Notes under the pieces: model-generated
Database searches by the model: none
Seen by the model: the letters and a program-made list of their open reading frames with translations, nothing else
Told to the model about the DNA's origin: nothing
Program-made: the position numbers and the translations under genes
Shown here: positions 1-7,598 of the stretch, in pieces
Numbering within the stretch: position 1 is the first letter of the stretch
Layout of the letters: every line of letters starts with the position of its first letter
From: Opitutaceae bacterium
GTDB lineage: Bacteria > Verrucomicrobiota > Verrucomicrobiia > Opitutales > Opitutaceae
Length of the DNA stretch: 64,000 bases
Direction: 5' to 3'
NCBI GenBank assembly: GCA_016711225.1
Contig: JADJTK010000006.1
Location: forward strand, 237,546 to 301,545

Positions 1-1
1 C

Positions 2-2218
2 AACCTGCCGAACGCCGGCACGTACGCCGTCGGCGCCGAGCTCACCTTCTACCTCCATTTCCCCGAGAACGTCACCGTCACCGGCACACCGCGCCTCTCC
101 TTCTGGACGGGCAACGCCTACGTCACCGCCGCATACGTCTCGGGGTCGGGCACCAGCACCCTCACCTTCCGCTACACCGTGCAGTCCGGCGACTGGGCAC
201 CAGATGGGCTCGCCAGCATCGACCTGTATACCCAGGACTCGGTTACGGATCATTACGGACTCGCGGTCGACTCCGCCCTTCCCGCCGGCACCGTCGTCTC
301 CGGAATCAAGATCGACGCCCGCCCACCCCACCCGCTCGCCATCACCCGCGGCCAACCCATCGCCGTCTCCGACGCCGCGGCGACTACGTCGGCCAGTTCG
401 CTGATCTACCGGATCGAATTCGACAAGGCCGTCACCGGCGTCGACCCCGCCGACTTCACCCTCGCCACCACCGGCACCGCCACGGGCACCATCGCCAGCG
501 TCGGCGGCACTGGCACCACGCGAGCGGTCGTCGTCACCGAAGTGACCGGTTCCGGCGCCCTCCGCCTCGACCTCAAGCCCGCGGGCACCGGAATCACAGA
601 CACCACGGGCAACCCGCTCGCCGGCGGCCTCGCCACCGGCGAAGCCTACTTCCACATCGGATCCACCTCGCTCTACGGCTGGGGCGCAGACGACAAGGGC
701 CAGGTCGGCTTCAACAACTACGGCAACAACGTCGCCTACCCGGAACCCGTTCCCGCCCACGGCGCACTCTCCGGCAAAACGGTCACCGCCCTCGCCACCG
801 GCGCCCGCCACAGCCTCGCCCTCTGCAGCGACGGCACCCTCACCGCCTGGGGCGACAACAACTACGGCCAGCTCGGCGACGGTTCCGCCGAGGTGAGCAG
901 CGCCATCCCGGTCGCCGTCACCATGAATGGAGCACTCCACAACCAGACCGTCATCGCCATCGCCGCCGGCGCCGAACACTGCCTCGCGCTCACCAGCGAA
1001 GGCCTCGTCTTCGCCTGGGGCCGCAACGACGATGGCCAACTCGGCACGGGCACCCCCGGCCGCAACCAACCCACCGCCGTGGCCACCAACAGCGATCTGG
1101 CCGGCAAGTTCGTCATCGCCATCGCCGCCGGTGAGCAGCACAGCCTCGCCCTCACCGCCGACGATCTGCTCTTTGCCTGGGGCAGCGATTCCGACGACCA
1201 GCTCGGCAACGATCCCTACAGCTCCAGAACCACGCCGACTCCAGTCGACCTGACCGGCGCCCTCGCCGGCCGGCGCATCGACGCCATCGCCGCCGGCGCC
1301 CGCCATAACCTCGCCCTCGCCGACAACCGCGTCTTCACCTGGGGATCCAATTCCAGGGGACAAATTGGCAACGACGACTATTCCGACGCCGACTCGCCCG
1401 TCGCACTCCCCGAGTTCCCCTATCCCGTCGTCGCCCTCGCCGCCGGCGAACTGCACAGCGCCGTCCTCACTGTCGACGGAGGCCTCTACGCCTGGGGCGA
1501 CAATTCCGACCGCCAGCTCGGTGATGACTCGTACAACTCGCTCAGCCGGGTGCCAGTCGCAGGCGTCACTTCACCGTTCGGTGAAGACACGGCCGCCATG
1601 ATTTTCGGCGCCGCCCGCCACAGCCTCGTCTGCACTCCCGCCGGCCGATACTTCGCTTGGGGCGACAACAGCAGCCGCCAGCTCGGCAACGGTTCCTACT
1701 CCGACGCCGGCATTCCGACCCTCGTCGACCACGGCGAGTTCGGCAGCGAAAGCATCTGCGCCACCGCCGTCAGTTCGACCGCCCGGCACAACCTCGTGCT
1801 CGCCAACACCTCGGGCAGTCCGCTCACGCTGATCGAGCAGTGGCGGCTCCGCTATTTCAACACACCGTTTGCCACCGGTGACGCCGCCGACAACTCCGAT
1901 CCCGACAACGACGGCCGCAGCAACCTCCTCGAATACGCTACCGGCACCGACCCCATCAACCCCAACTCGGGTCCCGTCGCCGCCCTCGCGACCACCGGCA
2001 CCGGCGCGAACCGCCGGCTCACGCTCACGTTCAACCGCATCGCCGATCCGGCGATCACCTACACCGTCGAGGCCAGCTCCACCCTCGCCGGCGGCTCCTG
2101 GACGACGATCATGCCGCCCGCTACTCCGCTCACCGGCCCGGTCACCGTGACCGATCCGCAGTTCATGAGCGGCCACGCCCGCCGCTTCCTCCGCCTACGC
2201 CTCGTCCGCACGCCCTGA
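2..2218 (+). CDS. Secreted RCC1-repeat protein, 5' end outside window
   Basis: The frame is open from base 2 with no credible start, so the gene begins upstream. The N-terminal visible part resembles a beta-sandwich adhesion or Ig-like segment, followed by an Ig-like segment that discusses as 'SLIYRIEFDKAVTGVDPADF'. Seven RCC1-type repeats follow, each carrying the core W-G-x-N/D-x-x-G/R-Q-L/I-G (for example AWGDNNYGQLGDG, AWGRNDDGQLGTG, TWGSNSRGQIGND), which would form a beta-propeller. Near the C terminus is one calcium-binding-type acidic motif (DNSDPDNDGRSNLLEYATG) and a final beta-rich domain common at the ends of exported Verrucomicrobia proteins. RCC1 propellers mediate protein binding; no enzyme motif is visible. 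It is probably cell-surface or secreted, but the signal peptide lies outside the window. The specific ligand is unknown. Confidence 0.85.
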   Translation, partial: NLPNAGTYAVGAELTFYLHFPENVTVTGTPRLSFWTGNAYVTAAYVSGSGTSTLTFRYTVQSGDWAPDGLASIDLYTQDSVTDHYGLAVDSALPAGTVVSGIKIDARPPHPLAITRGQPIAVSDAAATTSASSLIYRIEFDKAVTGVDPADFTLATTGTATGTIASVGGTGTTRAVVVTEVTGSGALRLDLKPAGTGITDTTGNPLAGGLATGEAYFHIGSTSLYGWGADDKGQVGFNNYGNNVAYPEPVPAHGALSGKTVTALATGARHSLALCSDGTLTAWGDNNYGQLGDGSAEVSSAIPVAVTMNGALHNQTVIAIAAGAEHCLALTSEGLVFAWGRNDDGQLGTGTPGRNQPTAVATNSDLAGKFVIAIAAGEQHSLALTADDLLFAWGSDSDDQLGNDPYSSRTTPTPVDLTGALAGRRIDAIAAGARHNLALADNRVFTWGSNSRGQIGNDDYSDADSPVALPEFPYPVVALAAGELHSAVLTVDGGLYAWGDNSDRQLGDDSYNSLSRVPVAGVTSPFGEDTAAMIFGAARHSLVCTPAGRYFAWGDNSSRQLGNGSYSDAGIPTLVDHGEFGSESICATAVSSTARHNLVLANTSGSPLTLIEQWRLRYFNTPFATGDAADNSDPDNDGRSNLLEYATGTDPINPNSGPVAALATTGTGANRRLTLTFNRIADPAITYTVEASSTLAGGSWTTIMPPATPLTGPVTVTDPQFMSGHARRFLRLRLVRTP

Positions 2219-2310
2219 GCGTGCGCCCGCGGCTTTTCCCACCGTCGCACGGATCTCCCGCCACGTCAGGTCGACGTGCTTGACGAGATACAGCGCCCGG
2301 CCAATCGCAC

Positions 2311-2341
2311 AAAAACAAAAGGCCGTCCCGAAGGACGGCCT
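2311..2341 (-). terminator. Rho-independent terminator after rpmG
   Basis: A perfect 9-bp stem, AGGCCGTCC / GGACGGCCT (2320-2328 with 2333-2341), closes a TTCG tetraloop on the minus strand. A T-rich tract (TTTGTTTTTG) follows on that strand. It sits about 30 bases past the rpmG stop and serves the leftward genes. Confidence 0.85.
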
Positions 2342-2372
2342 CTGTCGCGGAAAGGGGCGAAGGAGTCCCCGC

Positions 2373-2540
2373 TTACTTGATCTCCTTGTGAACCGTGTGG
2401 CGCTTGAGGAAGGGATTGTACTTCTTCTTCTCAATGCGCTCGGTGACGGTCTTCTTATTGCGGGTCGAGAGGTAACGAGACACCGGCTTACCCAGCTTGC
2501 GGGCTTCGGTGGACTCCAAAGTGTCGAGTTCGTGCGGCAT
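2373..2540 (-). CDS. rpmG: 50S ribosomal protein bL33
   Basis: A 55-residue basic protein whose C-terminal part, TRNKKTVTERIEKKKYNPFL followed by KRHTVHKEIK, is the conserved bL33 signature (NK-T--R-E-KKY-P----H--HKE-K). It is a component of the large ribosomal subunit near the E site. The internal ATG at 2540 is chosen over an upstream one at 2591 because it gives the usual bL33 length. The zinc-binding Cys pairs of C+ paralogues are absent, so this is a zinc-independent form. It lies downstream of the diadenylate cyclase gene on the same strand and is followed by a strong terminator. Confidence 0.9.
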   Translation of the reverse strand: MPHELDTLESTEARKLGKPVSRYLSTRNKKTVTERIEKKKYNPFLKRHTVHKEIK

Positions 2541-2606
2541 AAATTTGTTGGTTGAGGGGTCAAGGAACCATCGTGCTGCGACTTCCGGCAAGATAAATCT
2601 ACGAAT

Positions 2607-3986
2607 TCAGCCCGACTGACTGTCCCGCGGGGCCAGATTGCGCTCGATCAACGGCAACATCACCCCGCGCCGGAAGAGGGTCACCTGTCCCGTGCTCGAG
2701 GAGACCACGATCGACACGCAGTCGGTCGCCACCGACATCGCGGCAGCGGCGGCATGCCGCGAGCCCAGGCCGCTGGGCAGAGGGTGCTCGACGTCGGCCG
2801 CCTGCAGCAGACTTCCGGCCGAGCGCACCACCCCGTCGCCGCGGATGATGAAGGCTCCGTCGATCGACGAGAACTCCTTGATGGTCTCGTCCATGAACGG
2901 GTTGAGGATGTTCTTGTCCTCGTCCTTGTAGCCGTAGAACGGGTTCATCACGAGCGGCTTGCTCATGCGTTCGACCTTGGCGGTGTCGCCCACCACGAAA
3001 AGGCAGCCCACCGGCCGGCCCTCGCGGCCCTCCGCCGAGAGCTCGGTGGCCACCGCCAGCACCCGCTCAAGAACCTCGGGCTTCACGTCGGCGGGCAGCA
3101 GGTCGGTGCGACCGGAGAGCAGCGTCTGAAACTCCCGCTCCACGTCGACCACGACGATAGTGTCGAACTGGTTACTGTCGGCGATGCCGCCCACGCAGCA
3201 CAGGCGGTCGTTGAACTGGAACCACCCGCGCGAAAGGCCCACCAGCATCGCGCTGCGCAGCTGGGCAAAGCGACTGGACGAATACGCCTTCACCTGAATG
3301 ATCCGGGTGAATTTCTCCTGCAGCAGGTTGGCCTCGATGGCGTCGCTGGTGACCAGCGTGGTGGGAATGGCGGGAAAGGGTTTCGAGAGCGCGGCGGTAC
3401 TGGTGCAGGTGTCGCCAAAGACGATCACCCCCTGGCAGTCCGCCCCCCGCGCGATGCGCTCGGCATGGCGCAGGATGGTGCGGTTGACGCGTCCCTGCTG
3501 CACCGGCATCGGCCGCTCAGCGATGCCGCCAAAGCCGGCGTTGAGCAACTGGAAGGCCGCCGCAGGTGTCGGCGCGGCCACGAGCTTCTCGACGAACTCC
3601 CGGTCCTTGAGCAGCCGGGCCACGGCGGCGAGCACCTGCAGGTAGTCGCGGGCTCGCTCATCGGCCAGCAGCAGAATGATGAGCTGGATGTCCTCGTCCT
3701 CCTTGAGCCCGTCGTACCGGAAACCAGCGGGGCTGCGCCCAACGGCCAGCAGGTAGCGGCGCTTCATCTTCGTGCGCACATGAGGCAGGGCGACGCCGAA
3801 CCCGAGATAGGTCGTCATCGTGTTCTCCCGCTGCAGCAGGCTCTTGAGCAACGCCTCGCGGTTGAGCTCGCGGAACGGCTTGGCCGTGGCCTCAAGCAGC
3901 TCGCGCAGCGCCCCGGTGAGATCGGTGCTCTGGAGGTCAATCACCCGCTTGCGGGTGAGGAACCGGTCAAGGCGCATGGTCGACAT
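2607..3986 (-). CDS. PTS EIIA-type domain fused to diadenylate cyclase (c-di-AMP synthase)
   Basis: A 459-residue soluble protein. Residues about 5-150 resemble a PtsN/EIIA-type 2 domain, with the phosphorylatable His at position 69 in the motif GVALPH. Residues about 330-450 form a DisA_N (DAC) domain with the DGA motif at 376-378. The usual RHR motif is replaced by Arg410-His411-Ala412 (GSRHAAAA). DAC enzymes condense two ATP into cyclic di-AMP, controlling potassium/osmotic balance and cell-wall physiology. The fusion suggests that phosphotransfer status may tune c-di-AMP synthesis; that is inference. There is no membrane segment, unlike CdaA. Start codons at 3986 and 3977 are both possible. 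It shares its strand with rpmG and nuoA. Confidence 0.85.
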   Translation of the reverse strand: MSTMRLDRFLTRKRVIDLQSTDLTGALRELLEATAKPFRELNREALLKSLLQRENTMTTYLGFGVALPHVRTKMKRRYLLAVGRSPAGFRYDGLKEDEDIQLIILLLADERARDYLQVLAAVARLLKDREFVEKLVAAPTPAAAFQLLNAGFGGIAERPMPVQQGRVNRTILRHAERIARGADCQGVIVFGDTCTSTAALSKPFPAIPTTLVTSDAIEANLLQEKFTRIIQVKAYSSSRFAQLRSAMLVGLSRGWFQFNDRLCCVGGIADSNQFDTIVVVDVEREFQTLLSGRTDLLPADVKPEVLERVLAVATELSAEGREGRPVGCLFVVGDTAKVERMSKPLVMNPFYGYKDEDKNILNPFMDETIKEFSSIDGAFIIRGDGVVRSAGSLLQAADVEHPLPSGLGSRHAAAAAMSVATDCVSIVVSSSTGQVTLFRRGVMLPLIERNLAPRDSQSG

Positions 3987-4010
3987 GTCGGATCGAGGGT
4001 AACAGCGCGC

Positions 4011-4388
4011 TCACCGTTCCCAGTCCAGCGCGCCCTTCTTCACCTCGTAGAGCAGGCCAAAGACCAGCAAACCGATGAAACAGAGCGCCGGGGCCAACAC
4101 GGGCACGCCCGACGCGAGAAACTCGCGGTAGATGAAGGTCCAGGGCAGGAGGAACACCACCTCGATGTCGAAAAGGATGAAGAGCAGCGCGGTGACGAAG
4201 AATTTCACCGAGAAGCGCGGGTGCACCTTGCCCGAGACCGGCACGCCGCATTCGTAGGCGCTATCCTTGATCGGGTTGTGGCGCGCGCGGGCACCGAAGA
4301 TATGGCTGGCAACAATGATCCCCACGCCCATGGCGGCGGCGAGGACGATTTGCACGAGCACCGGCAGGTAGTCGGGGAGCGCGGACAT
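4011..4388 (-). CDS. nuoA: NADH-quinone oxidoreductase subunit A
   Basis: A 125-residue protein with three predicted membrane helices (about residues 8-30, 65-87, 95-115). It carries the family hallmark Y-E-C-G-x-P (SAYECGVPV) followed by R-F-S-V-K-F, a loop involved in quinone/proton coupling, and the acidic helix FDIEVVFLLPW. NuoA is part of the proton-pumping membrane arm of respiratory complex I. The neighbouring genes are not other nuo subunits, so the gene is separated from the rest of the complex. The diadenylate cyclase fusion starts 24 bases downstream of its stop, so the two may be cotranscribed. Confidence 0.93.
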   Translation of the reverse strand: MSALPDYLPVLVQIVLAAAMGVGIIVASHIFGARARHNPIKDSAYECGVPVSGKVHPRFSVKFFVTALLFILFDIEVVFLLPWTFIYREFLASGVPVLAPALCFIGLLVFGLLYEVKKGALDWER

Positions 4389-4572
4389 CGGAGGAACTCT
4401 CGGCCGGTGGCCGGCAAACTCAAGGGCAATGTACGTGAGGGCGCTAAATCCTCGCCGGCAGGTGCCGGCAGGTGCCGGCTGAAACCGCGCACCACTGCGT
4501 GCCCCTCGCTCCGCCCCCTCCTAGCAGGCCGCGTGCTCGCACGCTCCCGGCCTCGCCCCTTGGCGTCCCCGC

Positions 4573-5631
4573 CTACGGCCGACGCCACACCACTTTATTC
4601 GCCCGCGCCGTCCCCACTCCCAACTGCTCGCAGAACTCCAGCAAGCGCCGGTCCTCCCCCAGCAATGGCCGGAAACCGGCGTGTTTACGCTCGGCGTTGA
4701 GGCGTTCAAGCATGAGCGAATCGAGCAGCACCGGGTCGGCGCTGAGCCAAAGCCGCGGCTCGGTGGCGGTGTAGAGCGAGTTGAACGGCGGGCCGGCGAT
4801 GAATTGGTAGCGCTCAAGGCTCACGATCGTGAGCCGCCAGCTCTCGCGCAGCTCTGGGATTGCGGCCATCTCGGCGACGGCCGCCGGGGCGTTGGCTGGG
4901 CTGCGAAAGAAGCGTGCGGTGTTGCTCGCGTTCCAGAGGGTGGCGTTGACCAGCGCTCCGTTGATGCCGAGTACGGGATGGTCGCTGTACACCGGCAGGT
5001 TGATCCAGAAGTCGGCCTCGAGAAACAACGGCGTGGCCAGAAAACTCTTACGATCGATCGAGACCGAGTCGGTGCCGGCCTCCGCAGCGTCGGCCTCCGC
5101 CTTCTGCTCGAGCACCCCCGGGGCGAAGCGCGCCGGCAACGGGCTGTCGTAGAACCACTGCGCGTCGTAGAAGCGCCCGGAGTCCAACACAAAGACCGGA
5201 TGCTCGGCGAAGCTGTTGCCGCCCTTGCTCAGCGCGGGCAGGTAGCCGGTGTCGCGCAACCGCAGTTGGTTCAGTCCCACCAGAAAGATCTGCTTCGCGG
5301 CGAACCCGCGACGCTCCAGCACCCCGACCACCGCCCGCACCAGCGCCGGCGGGGTCGCCAGCCCGGCGCCCGAGTCGGTGTAGATCTTGAGCCCCACGCG
5401 GTGGCGCGCGCCCGGTTGCAGCGGCCGCCCCGTCTGCACCTCGTAGTCGGCGATCAATCGCTCGACGGCGTCCGCATAAGCGCCCGCGCTGAAATCCGGC
5501 AAGGCCGCCTCCCACACCACCGGTGACGGCGGAGGCAGCGCCGCCACCTCTCCGGCCGCGCCGGCGGTATTCGCGGCGGAGAGCCACGGCAGAAGCGAGC
5601 ACAGGAGACACTGCGACCAAAGACGATTCAT
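4573..5631 (-). CDS. Secreted DUF362-like protein
   Basis: A 352-residue protein with an N-terminal Sec-type signal peptide (MNRLWSQCLLCSLLPWLSAA). Its core resembles DUF362: an early strand and helix (LKIYTDSGAGLATPP, then a helix ending VLERRGFAAKQIFLVG), a mid-protein segment INLPVYSDHPVLGINGALVN, and a late ADPVLLDSLMLERLN, equivalent to the family's ST-DPV-LD motif. The biochemical role of DUF362 is not established; members often sit near ferredoxins. A second, clearer member is at 27619-28560. The gene diverges from dnaG with a short spacer. There is no lipobox Cys at the cleavage region. The family assignment is moderate; the export prediction is better. Confidence 0.6.
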   Translation of the reverse strand: MNRLWSQCLLCSLLPWLSAANTAGAAGEVAALPPPSPVVWEAALPDFSAGAYADAVERLIADYEVQTGRPLQPGARHRVGLKIYTDSGAGLATPPALVRAVVGVLERRGFAAKQIFLVGLNQLRLRDTGYLPALSKGGNSFAEHPVFVLDSGRFYDAQWFYDSPLPARFAPGVLEQKAEADAAEAGTDSVSIDRKSFLATPLFLEADFWINLPVYSDHPVLGINGALVNATLWNASNTARFFRSPANAPAAVAEMAAIPELRESWRLTIVSLERYQFIAGPPFNSLYTATEPRLWLSADPVLLDSLMLERLNAERKHAGFRPLLGEDRRLLEFCEQLGVGTARANKVVWRRP

Positions 5632-5651
5632 GGGCGGAAAGGGCGGGATTC

Positions 5652-5680
5652 TTGACAGTGGATTTTCCGGGAGGGAAGAT
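5652..5680 (+). promoter_or_regulatory. Candidate sigma-70 promoter for dnaG-rpoD
   Basis: A perfect -35 hexamer TTGACA (5652-5657) is separated by 17 bases from GAAGAT (5675-5680), a -10 matching only part of TATAAT. It lies about 60 bases upstream of the chosen dnaG start, in the divergent gap to the DUF362-like gene. Predicted by eye only. Confidence 0.4.
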
Positions 5681-5741
5681 CAAACCCGCAGCATCGGACA
5701 CGGCCAGCGGCCCTTCGTGCCCCCGCTGCCGCACCACCGCC

Positions 5742-7595
5742 ATGCCGATGATCAAACCCGCCAGCATCCGCGACCTCAAGCAGCGGGTGAACATCGTCGA
5801 CGTCGTCTCCGGCGTGGTGACGCTGCGCAAGGCCGGCGCGAGCTTCAAGGGCCTGTGCCCCTTCCACCAGGAGAAGTCGCCGTCGTTCCACGTCACGCCC
5901 GACCGCGGCATGTACAAATGCTTCGGATGCGGCAAGGGCGGCGACGCCATCTCCTTCGTGATGGAGACCGAGCACTTCGCCTTCACCGAGGCCGCCGAGA
6001 CGCTGGCACGCCGTTTCAACATTCCCCTGGAATACGAGGACGGAGGCCCCACCCGCGAGGAGCGCTCGCTTCGCCAGGAGCTCTACGACCTGCACGAACT
6101 CGCCGCCGAGCATTTCCACACCGCACTCAAGGGCCCGGCGGCCGTGGGTACGTTCATGCGCACGTATTGGACGGAGAAACGCCGTTTCCCACTCGAGGTC
6201 GCCGAGGAGTTCAAGATCGGCGCCGCCGACGAAACGGGTGGCGGCCTCGCCGCCATGCTCGCGCGCCACAAGTTCTCCGAGGAGGCCTTCCGGCAGTGCG
6301 GACTGTTCTTTGTACGGGAGGGTGTGCCGTTCTCGCTCGGGGCGCTCAAACCGCGCTTTCGCGGCCGGCTGATGATCCCGATCCGCGACATCCAGGGGCG
6401 CGTCGTCGCGTTCACCGCCCGCCAGACCGAGATCACCCCGGCCGACGACCCGGCGCGCGAAGCCAAATACGTCAACTCTCCGGAGACGCCGATCTTCACC
6501 AAGGGCGATCTGCTCTTCAATCTCGACCGCGCCCGCAAGCACGTTGGCTCCACTCCCTTCGTCATGGTCGAGGGCCAGCTCGACGCCATCCGCTGTTGGC
6601 ACTCCGGCCTCAAGAGCGTAGTGGCCCCGCAGGGCACCGCCTTCACCGAGCGCCAGCTCAACCTCCTGCACCGCCTCAACCCGCGCCTGGAGTGTTTCCT
6701 CGATGGCGATAGCGCCGGCCGCAAGGCGGCCTTCCGCCTGCTGCCGCTTTCGCTCAAGACCGGCCTGGATGTGAAGTTTCTCCTGCTCTCCCCGGGCGAG
6801 GACCCCGACGCGCTTTTCCGCGACCGCGGCATGGCCGCCTACGAGGACCTGCGCCAGCACGCGCTCGATGGCATCACCTTCGCCTGCCGCGCCCTGCTGC
6901 CCGATCCCTCCAAGGCTTCCGCGTTCGAACGCCAGGAGGCCATGAAACAGCTCTTCGAGATCATCGCCCACAGCCCCTCGGAGACCGCGCTCGAAGCCTA
7001 TCTGGGGCAAATCCAACGCGAGCTCCGGCTGGGCCGCGGCCTTTTCACCGACTTCGAGACCTTCCGGCGCGGCGCGCGGGGGGTGACGTTCGCCACCGAT
7101 CAGGACCGCCGCGTCACGCCCGACTCCGGCGTCACCGAGACCTACAGCCCCACCGGCCCGGAAGAGCATCTGCTCCTGCTCTGCCTCCACCACGAAGAGC
7201 TCGGCGCCCCCCTCGCCTCTCTCATCCAGCACGACTGGACTGCGGACGAGTCAGTCGCCGGCCGGCTGCTCAACCGCGCCCTCGCCGCCTTCCAGGACCG
7301 CGACTGGCCGGGCCGCGATGAGGTGATGACGCTGGCCCACGACGACCCCGCCGAACAGGCCCTATTGACCAAGTTACTCTTCGTCCCTCCCCGCGAAGAC
7401 GACCCGATGAAAGTTGCCAACGAGGGACTGCGCGTGCTCCACCAGCGTTTCATCCGCCGGCAGCTCGACCAAATCGGACTTGAAATAGCCTCCATTCGAC
7501 CGGACAGTGGCGCCGACTCTTCTCTTGTGCTGCGGAGAAAGGCCGACTTAATCCGACAGTCCAAACACCCGCCGCAGCTCTCCGCCCACCAATAG
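5742..7595 (+). CDS. dnaG: DNA primase
   Basis: A 617-residue primase. The CHC2 zinc finger occupies about residues 37-70 (CPFHQEKSPSFHVTPDRGMY then KCFGCGKGGD). The primase core contains the TOPRIM segment (VEGQLDAIRCW, later FLDGDSAGRKA) with the metal-binding Glu and Asp residues. The C-terminal part is the helicase-interaction region. It synthesises RNA primers at replication forks with DnaB. The open frame extends upstream into the divergent gene, but the start MPMIKPASIRD at 5742 matches the normal primase N terminus; ATG at 5748 is an alternative. rpoD begins three bases after its stop, so the two genes form an operon like the macromolecular-synthesis operon, here without rpsU. Confidence 0.95.
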   Translation: MPMIKPASIRDLKQRVNIVDVVSGVVTLRKAGASFKGLCPFHQEKSPSFHVTPDRGMYKCFGCGKGGDAISFVMETEHFAFTEAAETLARRFNIPLEYEDGGPTREERSLRQELYDLHELAAEHFHTALKGPAAVGTFMRTYWTEKRRFPLEVAEEFKIGAADETGGGLAAMLARHKFSEEAFRQCGLFFVREGVPFSLGALKPRFRGRLMIPIRDIQGRVVAFTARQTEITPADDPAREAKYVNSPETPIFTKGDLLFNLDRARKHVGSTPFVMVEGQLDAIRCWHSGLKSVVAPQGTAFTERQLNLLHRLNPRLECFLDGDSAGRKAAFRLLPLSLKTGLDVKFLLLSPGEDPDALFRDRGMAAYEDLRQHALDGITFACRALLPDPSKASAFERQEAMKQLFEIIAHSPSETALEAYLGQIQRELRLGRGLFTDFETFRRGARGVTFATDQDRRVTPDSGVTETYSPTGPEEHLLLLCLHHEELGAPLASLIQHDWTADESVAGRLLNRALAAFQDRDWPGRDEVMTLAHDDPAEQALLTKLLFVPPREDDPMKVANEGLRVLHQRFIRRQLDQIGLEIASIRPDSGADSSLVLRRKADLIRQSKHPPQLSAHQ

Positions 7596-7598
7596 TTT

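Noticed and set aside
2754..4700. 648-codon plus-strand frame across the diadenylate cyclase and nuoA genes
   Set aside because: It spans two conserved genes on the other strand and has Arg/Gly/His-rich composition without any domain.
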